Below, piece by piece: positions 1-4,760 of a stretch of 5,919 nucleotides of DNA (positions within the stretch are counted from its first letter, which is position 1; each line of letters begins with the position of its first letter). A program made the translations under genes and the position numbers. Below the pieces are notes generated by a model, which saw only the letters and a program-made list of their open reading frames with translations, ran no database searches and was not told the DNA's origin. This stretch comes from Chloroflexota bacterium (GTDB lineage Bacteria; Chloroflexota; UBA6077): the NCBI GenBank assembly GCA_021788565.1, contig JAJYKO010000403.1:1-5919 (forward strand), read 5' to 3'.

Positions 1-101
1 CGGGACGCTGCGCTCGCTCGCGTCCCGTGCCCGCTCGCCTCACGTCCCGGCGAGCCGCCAGTTGCCCCACCCGGGCGGCTCGGCAGGAGCCTCGCCCTCC
101 C
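1..101. repeat. GC-rich nested inverted repeats, REP-like, at window edge
   Basis: CGGGACGC at 1-8 pairs with 20-27 (8 bp, 11-nt loop), and CGTCCCG recurs at 44-50. CGAGCCGCC at 51-59 pairs with 74-82 (9 bp, 14-nt loop). The following stretch has another dyad, GGCTC/GAGCC at 78-90 (GGCTC 78-82, GAGCC 87-91). Dense overlapping dyads of this kind, outside genes, look like a dispersed palindromic (REP/BIME-like) intergenic repeat. Copy number cannot be seen from this window. Confidence 0.4.
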
Positions 102-215
102 CGTCGCTTCCGCCCGAACTGTGACATCATCCTCAAACCATGCCCTATCAGCGATCGGCTGCCGGGTGTCAGCAACAGTTGTGGCGTCGCCACCGGGGGA
201 TGCCGTGAAACGGTG

Positions 216-251
216 AGGGGGAGGCGCAGTTCGACGACTGCGCCTCCCCCT
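216..251. terminator. 15-bp perfect GC-rich hairpin, possible terminator
   Basis: AGGGGGAGGCGCAGT at 216-230 is perfectly complementary to 237-251, with a 6-nt loop (TCGACG). The stem is very stable. No U-run follows on either strand (minus continues CACCG, plus continues AAACC). It may be a U-less or bidirectional hairpin terminator, or an mRNA 3'-end barrier for the acs operon about 174 nt after the acsE stop. Confidence 0.5.
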
Positions 252-268
252 AAACCAAAGCCAGGATG

Positions 269-337
269 AAACCCGCGGGGTCTCTGGGGATCAAGGCACG
301 TCACTACAGGGCCACGAGCCAAAGACCCCGCGGGTTT
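269..337 (-). terminator. 15-bp perfect dyad with 39-nt loop downstream of acsE
   Basis: AAACCCGCGGGGTCT at 269-283 is perfectly complementary to 323-337. Each arm contains the palindrome CCCGCGGG, so the arms could also pair with themselves or across strands. On the minus strand the structure starts 87 nt after the acsE stop and its 3' arm ends in TTT followed by CATCC, so the U-tract is minimal. It may be part of a terminator or 3'-end stabiliser of the acs mRNA, or a small 69-bp element with terminal inverted repeats. The pairing is certain; the function is inferred. Confidence 0.45.
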
Positions 338-424
338 GGTCGCCGCTTCACTTTAGTTGCCTGCCCTTGCCGCGTCAGGTCCGGAACCTTGGCCTGATCA
401 AAGCGGACAGCGGATCGCTGACAG

Positions 425-1342
425 CTACACTCTCAGGTACGAGTTCGCGTAGATGACCTCGTTCTGGAGAACCCTGACCGTCTTCCAGATGTCAACCTGC
501 TCGGGATCGCTCACGTCCACGGCATCCTGCGTCAGGTGCTCGCCAGCGGCGTAGGCGTTGTACAGCGCGCACAGCAGCTTGCCGACACCAGTGCTGACAT
601 CCTGATTCTCTACGATCCGAACCGCCTCCATCAGCTTACTGTCCAGCGGATCGACTATGGCAGAGTCCAGACCGACACCCAGGAGCATCACCAGGAAAAT
701 GCGATTGATGAGGGGCCGGTTCTCGTTGGGAGCGCCGTTGGACACGTTGCTCAGGCCCACCGTGGTCTTCACGGGCGGGTCCGACAGCCCCTTGAACATC
801 CGAATCGCCTCGACGGTCACCTGAACGCCCGGCTGGTCGGCGGAGATGGGCAGCACCAGCGGATCCAGGAAGAGGTTGTCGGGGCTGATGTCGAACTCAG
901 CGGCAGCGTTGATCAATTCGAAGCCCAGTTCGGCACGGCCGTCGGCCGTCGTCGGAATGCCCTGCTCGGTCATTCCGAGGGCAATGATGGGAGCCTTGAA
1001 CTTGGCGGCCATAGGGAACAGGCGGTTGCGGCGCGCCACTTCAGCGGAGGTCGAGTTGATGAGAGGTGTCCGCTTGCAGACCTTCAAGCCGGCCTCGATA
1101 GCGTCCGCGTTGGTGGTATCGAGGGACAGAGGTACGTCGATGCTGTCCTGCACGGCCTGCACTATCCACGGCATGATCTCGGTGCCCCTCTTCCGAGAAG
1201 GGCCTATGTTCAGCTCGACGTAGTTGGCTCCCGCCGCGGCCTGTTTCTGAGCCAGGGCACGGAAGAAATCCGCGTCCTGCTCGTCTATAGCTGTCTTTAC
1301 CCTGGGAGAAATGATGTGTATGTTTTCTCCGATGACCAGCAT
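425..1342 (-). CDS. acsE: Methyltetrahydrofolate:corrinoid iron-sulfur protein methyltransferase
   Basis: AcsE (MeTr) transfers the N5-methyl group of methyltetrahydrofolate to cob(I)amide of the CFeSP, linking the folate branch to acetyl-CoA synthesis. It is a pterin-binding TIM barrel of the DHPS-like family and starts MLVIGENIHIISPRVKTAI. Active-site residues fall at the same numbers as in Moorella MeTr: Asp75 (LSLDTTN), Asn96 (LINSTSA), Asp160 (LFLDPLVLP) and the catalytic Asn199 (GLSNVSNG). The conserved NRPLINR follows, shifted by two residues. At 305 residues it is about 43 longer than the 262-residue Moorella enzyme. From alignment by eye the extra part is one insertion at about residues 242-287 (482-619), after GLDSAIVDPLDSKLMEA and before KTVRVLQNEVIYANSYLRV, which resembles the usual C-terminal helix. 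The start is supported by GGAGGG 6 nt upstream. It is the last gene of the operon here, 120 nt after cooC. Confidence 0.95.
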   Translation of the reverse strand: MLVIGENIHIISPRVKTAIDEQDADFFRALAQKQAAAGANYVELNIGPSRKRGTEIMPWIVQAVQDSIDVPLSLDTTNADAIEAGLKVCKRTPLINSTSAEVARRNRLFPMAAKFKAPIIALGMTEQGIPTTADGRAELGFELINAAAEFDISPDNLFLDPLVLPISADQPGVQVTVEAIRMFKGLSDPPVKTTVGLSNVSNGAPNENRPLINRIFLVMLLGVGLDSAIVDPLDSKLMEAVRIVENQDVSTGVGKLLCALYNAYAAGEHLTQDAVDVSDPEQVDIWKTVRVLQNEVIYANSYLRV

Positions 1343-1348
1343 ACTCGT

Positions 1349-1354
1349 CCCTCC
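1349..1354 (-). promoter_or_regulatory. Shine-Dalgarno site of acsE at the foot of the heptad hairpin
   Basis: GGAGGG on the minus strand lies 6 nt before the acsE ATG. Only one nucleotide (1355) separates it from the base of the long hairpin, so folding or stacking of that hairpin could affect ribosome access. The site also fixes the acsE start. Confidence 0.85.
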
Positions 1355-1355
1355 A

Positions 1356-1468
1356 AGCTATTAGCTGTTAGATATCAGCAATTAGGGATTAGCTGGTAGG
1401 CGTCTGTCAGTAGCAACCGGCTAACGGCTGAAAGCTGATAGCTAATTGCTAACGGCTAATAGCTAATT
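1356..1468 (-). repeat. Long heptad-repeat hairpin between cooC and acsE
   Basis: The plus strand at 1420-1468 holds seven in-register heptads of the type GCTAATT (also GCTAATA, GCTAACG, GCTGATA, GCTGAAA). At 1356-1397 lie six heptads of the inverted type (AGCTATT, AGCTGTT and degenerate forms). The halves fold on each other: AGCTATTAGCTGTTAG (1356-1371) pairs with 1449-1464 over 16 bp with one G-T pair, TATCAGC (1373-1379) pairs with 1434-1440, and TTAGCTGG (1389-1396) pairs with 1417-1424 with one G-T pair. In the mRNA the hairpin begins in the cooC stop codon (1463-1465) and ends one nucleotide before the acsE Shine-Dalgarno. It is more AT-rich than the flanking genes. Likely effects are mRNA stability, processing or translation of acsE (inference). 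Confidence 0.82.
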
Positions 1469-2239
1469 GCCTTTCCCGTTCAACATCTTGTCCATGAGAG
1501 AACGCACCGCTGAATACACGGCGGAATCCTCGGGCAATTCCACCAGGGGCTTGCCATCCCGATCGAACGAACCCACCTGAGCATCCACCGGCACCACTCC
1601 CGCCAGATCCAGCCCTTGCCGGTGAATCTCGTCCAGCAAGGATGGGCTCAATTCCCCGTCCACACGGTTTACGATAAGGTACACGCGCCCAACCTTGGTC
1701 TGCAACTCGTTGACCAGGCCAGCTATGCGACCCGCCGCGATGAGACCCCGGATGGATGGATCAGAAACGACCAACAGGATGTCCACGTCCCGGGTGGTTC
1801 GTCGGCTCAGGTGTTCTAACCCTGCCTCGTTGTCGATGACCACGTACTGATAAGAGCCGGCTAGTCTGTCCACAACCTCACGAAGAACGTGGTTGGCGGC
1901 ACAGTAGCAGCCGGGTCCCTCAGGCCGTCCCATGGCGATGAGATCCAGCCCTTTGCTCTCTACCAGTGACTCCTCGATTCGGTACTCAAGGTAGTCGCGT
2001 TTGGGCATGCCGGCTGGTATGACTCCATCCTTGCTGCTTCTGTCGGCGGTCTCCTCACGGATGTCGCCGACAGTGGACTCGAGATCGAGCCCTAGCACGC
2101 TATTCAGGTTAGAGCTCGGATCGGCGTCGATGGCCAGGACTCCATCCTGGCTCTTCTGGCGCAGGTACTTCAGGATCATCGAGGCGACGGTCGTCTTACC
2201 GACCCCGCCTTTGCCTGCCATCGCGATTGTTACTGTCAC
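1463..2239 (-). CDS. cooC: CooC/AcsF-type nickel-insertion ATPase for CODH/ACS maturation
   Basis: This is a MinD/SIMIBI-class P-loop ATPase of the CooC/AcsF family, which helps load nickel into CO dehydrogenase or acetyl-CoA synthase using ATP-driven dimerisation. With the GTG start it has 258 residues, a usual family length. Visible motifs are the deviant Walker A MAGKGGVGKTT (7-17, signature lysine Lys10 and P-loop Lys15), AIDADPSSN (36-44), the CooC-specific metal-binding pair Cys111-x-Cys113 in GRPEGPGCYCAANHVLR, and the Walker B-like VVIDNEAGLEHLSR (133-146). NRVDG near 191-195 would be the adenine-binding region. The start is a judgement: a frame from ATG 2323 adds 28 residues, but these are encoded partly by the heptad repeat and precede the normal first beta-strand. 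Whether its client is CODH (CooC) or ACS (AcsF) cannot be read from sequence; location next to acsC and acsE links it to this complex. It is bracketed by period-7 repeat elements on both sides. Confidence 0.88.
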   Translation of the reverse strand: MTVTIAMAGKGGVGKTTVASMILKYLRQKSQDGVLAIDADPSSNLNSVLGLDLESTVGDIREETADRSSKDGVIPAGMPKRDYLEYRIEESLVESKGLDLIAMGRPEGPGCYCAANHVLREVVDRLAGSYQYVVIDNEAGLEHLSRRTTRDVDILLVVSDPSIRGLIAAGRIAGLVNELQTKVGRVYLIVNRVDGELSPSLLDEIHRQGLDLAGVVPVDAQVGSFDRDGKPLVELPEDSAVYSAVRSLMDKMLNGKGN

Positions 2240-2248
2240 GCTCGGGTT

Positions 2249-2253
2249 CCCCT
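2249..2253 (-). promoter_or_regulatory. Shine-Dalgarno-like site for the GTG start of cooC
   Basis: AGGGG on the minus strand lies 9 nt upstream of the GTG at 2237-2239. It is weaker than the sites of acsD, acsC and acsE, which would fit a maturation factor needed in smaller amounts (inference). It favours the GTG start over the ATG at 2323, which lies within the repeat element. Confidence 0.6.
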
Positions 2254-2279
2254 GTCTAGTGAGGCGCGAATGCTCGCTG

Positions 2280-2363
2280 GTTCTGGGTTCTGAGTTCTGT
2301 GGAGACACTCCACATCGTCTCAAGGCAGAACTCAGGACTCAGGACTCAGCACTCAGAACTACT
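2280..2363 (-). repeat. Inverted pair of 7-nt repeat arrays between acsC and cooC
   Basis: On the plus strand, 2329-2356 holds four heptads in exact register (AACTCAG, GACTCAG, GACTCAG, CACTCAG), with a degenerate fifth (AACTACT) running into the acsC stop codon. At 2280-2300 lie three heptads of the inverted kind (GTTCTGG, GTTCTGA, GTTCTGT). The two arrays pair: CTGAGTTCTG at 2290-2299 is perfectly complementary to 2326-2335 (10 bp, 26-nt loop), with patchy pairing further out. The loop has a smaller dyad, TGGAG/CTCCA, at 2300-2312. Heptad arrays of this kind resemble the short tandemly repeated repetitive (STRR) sequences described in cyanobacteria; relatedness is not claimed. Possible roles are mRNA structure between cistrons, or selfish or slippage-generated filler. 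Confidence 0.8.
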
Positions 2364-3708
2364 GCGCTTGTGTCTTGAGAAAGCCCTTGATGTCCACTGC
2401 CTCGCGCGGGCCTACCGTGATCTTCCAGTCCGGGAGTTCCTCTTCAAGCTCGCCCGAGAGGGTAGCCACCATACCTGGGAGCGTCACTACCTTCCGGCTA
2501 ACCTTGTCGGCGATGCCGCACGTCTTCACGGTCTTGGCGATGCTCTCGCTTGTGAACTTGCCGGCGGCCCATGCCGTCAACACGGATAGGCCTTCCGAGT
2601 CGGAGATCACGAGCCAGGTGGGAACGCCGCTCGACTCCACCTCGCCCGCGACGGAGAAGTAGGTGAGGGAGAAGTTCGTGCTGATCAACACCGGCGAGTT
2701 GGGTCCGGGCTCGTTGAACTGATAGATGCCCGGCGACACCTGGATCGGTTTCTGCGGATCGGTGTAGATGTTCAGCCGCAGGGTAAGCAGCGGGTAAACT
2801 ACGCACGGATTGAAGTGGTCCAGCACGACGATGCCGGCGTACTTCGCGATCTGCACGGACGCAGCGACCGCCTCCTGCTCCACAGACGCAGCACCCTCCC
2901 CTGGAAAGGTGATGACCGGGAAGCCCAGCGCGCGGAAGTTCTTCTTGATGGCCAGCCGTCTGAGCTGGGTGAGCTGCCCAAGGGAGCCTGCCAGGTCGCG
3001 AGCACCTGGATCGAGCACCAGGTCCTGAACTCCTGCCTTTGTCAGATCGTCGGTCAGCGTCGCAAGCTCGTCCAGGTTACCGTTGGAACGTACCACGAGC
3101 GACGCTCCAGCCTTCTTCGCAAGCTCCGCCATCGCCTGCCAGTTCTCGACGTCGGCGGCATAGATCAGCGGCCTAGCACCAGCGCCCGCGTTCAGCGCGG
3201 CTTCGATAGCCGCGGGGTCGCGGGACATCAGGATCAGCGGCAATTTGGCGTTCGCCTTCACAGCCTCCATGCACTTCACGAAGGCGGCCGAGTCCCCGCT
3301 CGCGTTCTCGACGGCGATGGCATCCAGCGTAAGCTGCATTCCCACGCGCTCGACGGAATATGCCGCCGCCTCGGCAACCGTCTTGGCCACTTCTTCGACC
3401 GGCTGCGTATCCTTGACCCGAAGGGCAAGGCCGGGCCGGTGGTAGAAGGTCTTGTCGTGCCTGAACATCACGACTTCGTTGCCTACCTCGAACTTCTTGT
3501 CGCCCTCGCCGACGGTCACCAGGCGAATGGGCGGCGCCGACGCCGACTCAAGAGCGGCCTTCGCCTGGTCCGAGACGTGCGGACAGGCGCTCAACTCGGC
3601 GCCCTTGGCGGCCAGCTTCAGAGCGAAGGCCAGGCAGGTAGGGAAACCGCACTCCTTGCAGTTGGTCTTGGGGAGCAGCTTGTAGATTTCGAGTCCTGAT
3701 AGAGCCAT
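2359..3708 (-). CDS. acsC: Corrinoid iron-sulfur protein (CFeSP) large subunit
   Basis: AcsC carries the corrinoid cofactor that accepts the methyl group from AcsE and hands it to the A-cluster of AcsB. Its 449 residues compare with about 446 in Moorella. The N-terminal domain has the [4Fe-4S] motif Cys17-x2-Cys20-x4-Cys25-x16-Cys42 (TNCKECGFPTCLAFALK, then SACPHVSD), at the same positions as in the Moorella protein. This cluster reductively reactivates cob(II)amide. A TIM-barrel domain follows (about residues 90-310, ending VVLDHFNPCVVYPLLTLR). The C-terminal part is the corrinoid-binding domain, with ISTNFSLTYFSVAGEVESS (about 342-360) and ISDSEGLSVLTAWAAGKF (about 368-385), and it ends DIKGFLKTQAQ. 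The start is well supported by a GGGGAGGT site. The stop codon falls within the first, degenerate unit of a 7-nt repeat array. A large antisense reading frame over this gene looks like a GC-driven shadow. Confidence 0.97.
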   Translation of the reverse strand: MALSGLEIYKLLPKTNCKECGFPTCLAFALKLAAKGAELSACPHVSDQAKAALESASAPPIRLVTVGEGDKKFEVGNEVVMFRHDKTFYHRPGLALRVKDTQPVEEVAKTVAEAAAYSVERVGMQLTLDAIAVENASGDSAAFVKCMEAVKANAKLPLILMSRDPAAIEAALNAGAGARPLIYAADVENWQAMAELAKKAGASLVVRSNGNLDELATLTDDLTKAGVQDLVLDPGARDLAGSLGQLTQLRRLAIKKNFRALGFPVITFPGEGAASVEQEAVAASVQIAKYAGIVVLDHFNPCVVYPLLTLRLNIYTDPQKPIQVSPGIYQFNEPGPNSPVLISTNFSLTYFSVAGEVESSGVPTWLVISDSEGLSVLTAWAAGKFTSESIAKTVKTCGIADKVSRKVVTLPGMVATLSGELEEELPDWKITVGPREAVDIKGFLKTQAQ

Positions 3709-3716
3709 CTATTCGT

Positions 3717-3724
3717 ACCTCCCC
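3717..3724 (-). promoter_or_regulatory. Strong Shine-Dalgarno site of acsC within the acsD-acsC gap
   Basis: GGGGAGGT on the minus strand lies 8 nt upstream of the acsC ATG. It occupies nearly half of the 17-nt gap and starts immediately after the acsD TAA stop. A ribosome terminating on acsD would expose and reach this site, so reinitiation or coupling is likely (inference). Confidence 0.8.
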
Positions 3725-3725
3725 A

Positions 3726-4694
3726 TTACGCCTTCATCAAATTGTCGATGGCGATCTTCACCTGCTCCACGCTCTTGGGGTGGCGCAGCACCAGAATGTC
3801 AGCGCCCGCCTGAAGCAACGTTGTGGCGGTGAGTATCTCCCATATGATCGAACGCTCTCGAATATCGCCCCATTCGTCGGGCACGCCCTCGGCAGCCTTG
3901 GACTCCTTCTGCCTCCACGACTCCTCGCCCACAGTGCAGATCATCGGGAACTGGGTCATGGCGTCGCCTGCGAGGGCGCTGATGCGCAGCCTCTCCATGA
4001 CGGAGTAGGTGTACTCTATGCCGTAGCCCAGGGCGCCTGTGGTGGGGTCCACCAGCATTCGCTCGGGCGGGAGTCCCATGTCCGTCGCCAGGATATTGAC
4101 CTGCTTTGCCATATTGACGTCGATAGGCGACTGAGAGATCACCAGGTGCCCGCTGCCCAGGGCAGCCGCAACGATGGTCCTGTAGTTGGTATTCTCGATG
4201 TCACCGAGGACGATGCGCTCTCCGGAAGCCGCCTCGGCGACCTTCAGCAGCACCTCGTTGTCCCTCTGGGGTTGGCCTGGTCCGTAGACGATCAGCGGAA
4301 CGCCAACGGCCTTGAGAACCGCCTTCACCGTCTCCGCGCCCTCCTCGGGCGAGCGGTTCAGCAGGTCAGGATTGGTGCCGGTGAGCCTTAGCACCACCAG
4401 GTCCGCTCCGGCGGCCACCGCCGCCTTCGCCCACTCCGCGGGGTCGTCCATCACGTCGCCCCAAACTTCCTTCAGGTGGTCGGGCCAGTCCTTGGGATTG
4501 TTGTCGTGGATTTCCACACCCACCACCGGTCGATGGGCCATCCCCGACTCGAAGTGGAGGAACGGCAAGCTCGTCTCGCCGCCAACGGTAATCGTGCTGG
4601 TTCTGGTACCGCCATCCGCGGCTGTTGCTCCGAGAGTCACCTCGCGCACTTTGCCGGCGGACTTCTCGACGGGGATCTGAACCGTCACTGCCAT
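3726..4694 (-). CDS. acsD: Corrinoid iron-sulfur protein (CFeSP) small subunit
   Basis: AcsD is the small subunit of the heterodimeric CFeSP, the methyl carrier between methyltetrahydrofolate and acetyl-CoA synthase in the cytoplasm. The protein has 322 residues with the start chosen here, against about 323 in Moorella. It begins MAVTVQIPVEK, followed by the family block VTLGATAADGGTRTSTITVGG (residues about 19-39), a region that normally opens AcsD. The rest is a TIM-barrel domain, with PVVGVEIHD near 57-64, SQSPIDVN near 187-194, VDPTTGALGYGIEY near 215-228 and LLQAGADILVLRHP near 293-306. No iron-sulfur cysteine cluster is present, as expected for this subunit. A longer in-frame start exists 12 codons upstream, but GGAGG sits 8 nt before this ATG. 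The gene is followed by acsC after only 17 nt, with no hairpin between, which fits translational coupling of a 1:1 complex. Confidence 0.97.
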   Translation of the reverse strand: MAVTVQIPVEKSAGKVREVTLGATAADGGTRTSTITVGGETSLPFLHFESGMAHRPVVGVEIHDNNPKDWPDHLKEVWGDVMDDPAEWAKAAVAAGADLVVLRLTGTNPDLLNRSPEEGAETVKAVLKAVGVPLIVYGPGQPQRDNEVLLKVAEAASGERIVLGDIENTNYRTIVAAALGSGHLVISQSPIDVNMAKQVNILATDMGLPPERMLVDPTTGALGYGIEYTYSVMERLRISALAGDAMTQFPMICTVGEESWRQKESKAAEGVPDEWGDIRERSIIWEILTATTLLQAGADILVLRHPKSVEQVKIAIDNLMKA

Positions 4695-4702
4695 ACTGCA
4701 AA

Positions 4703-4707
4703 CCTCC
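4703..4707 (-). promoter_or_regulatory. Shine-Dalgarno site that decides the acsD start
   Basis: GGAGG on the minus strand lies 8 nt upstream of the ATG at 4692-4694. The in-frame ATG 12 codons further upstream (4728-4730) lies in the loop of the acsB-acsD stem-loop, and a start there would translate across half of that structure. This site therefore picks the shorter start. Confidence 0.85.
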
Positions 4708-4714
4708 AGTGCAG

Positions 4715-4747
4715 GTTTTGGGGCGGCCACTCCGACCGCCCCAAAAC
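4715..4747 (-). promoter_or_regulatory. Intercistronic stem-loop between acsB and acsD
   Basis: A perfect 12-bp inverted repeat lies in the 66-nt acsB-acsD gap: GTTTTGGGGCGG at 4715-4726 and its complement at 4736-4747, with a 9-nt loop. On the transcribed minus strand it starts 13 nt after the acsB stop codon and ends 7 nt before the acsD GGAGG. No U-run follows on the minus strand (the 3' arm ends CCCCAAAAC), so it is not a standard intrinsic terminator. It more likely acts as an mRNA processing or stability element, or as a partial attenuator that sets acsB output apart from acsCD. The structure is read directly; the role is inferred. Confidence 0.6.
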
Positions 4748-4760
4748 AACTCTATTGTGG

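Larger units (their letters stand above)
1..424. other. Non-coding region downstream of acsE, rich in dyads
   Basis: No convincing gene is seen on either strand. The only open frame of note (27-269, plus, GTG start, 80 codons) is rich in Arg and Pro, crosses the 15-bp hairpin at 216-251 and resembles no known protein. Apart from the separately listed structures, two small dyads lie just after acsE: CAGCG-GAT-CGCTG at 408-420, and TCAGG/CCTGA with two further G-C pairs at 375-397 (8-nt loop, one bulged base). No tRNA, rRNA or riboswitch pattern was recognised. The region probably contains the end of the acs transcript. Confidence 0.6.

Noticed and set aside
216..251. tRNA-like T-arm (GTTCGA) in the hairpin
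   Set aside because: The surrounding stem is a simple 15-bp hairpin; there is no acceptor, D-arm or anticodon arm nearby.
27..269. Possible 80-residue protein downstream of acsE
   Set aside because: GTG start without a convincing ribosome site, Arg/Pro-rich product, and the frame runs through REP-like dyads and the 15-bp hairpin.
536..1399. Long plus-strand open frame (287 codons) antisense to acsE
   Set aside because: It mirrors acsE, has no ribosome site, runs into the heptad repeat, and its translation (rich in His, Gln, Arg and Gly) resembles no family. It is explained by GC bias at third positions of acsE.
1385..1416. Promoter for acsE in the cooC-acsE gap (TTGCTA and TAATCC on the minus strand)
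   Set aside because: The spacing is 19 nt, the match is weak, and AT-rich heptads produce such matches by chance.
1356..1468. CRISPR-like array
   Set aside because: The repeats are 7 nt, contiguous and without spacers, with an inverted second half.
2240..2323. Longer cooC N-terminus starting at ATG 2323
   Set aside because: The 28 extra residues are partly encoded by the GTTCTGA heptads and precede the normal first beta-strand of CooC. A GTG with an AGGGG site gives the family length.
2815..3699. Long plus-strand open frame (294 codons) antisense to acsC
   Set aside because: It lies almost entirely within the acsC boundaries, with no recognisable domain. acsC has conserved cysteines and full length on the other strand.
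3780..4391. Plus-strand open frame (203 codons) antisense to acsD
   Set aside because: Shadow of a well-conserved gene; no motif, and low-complexity composition.
4695..4730. Longer acsD N-terminus starting at ATG 4730
   Set aside because: It would begin in the loop of the acsB-acsD hairpin and add 12 residues not seen in AcsD. The ATG at 4694 has GGAGG 8 nt upstream.
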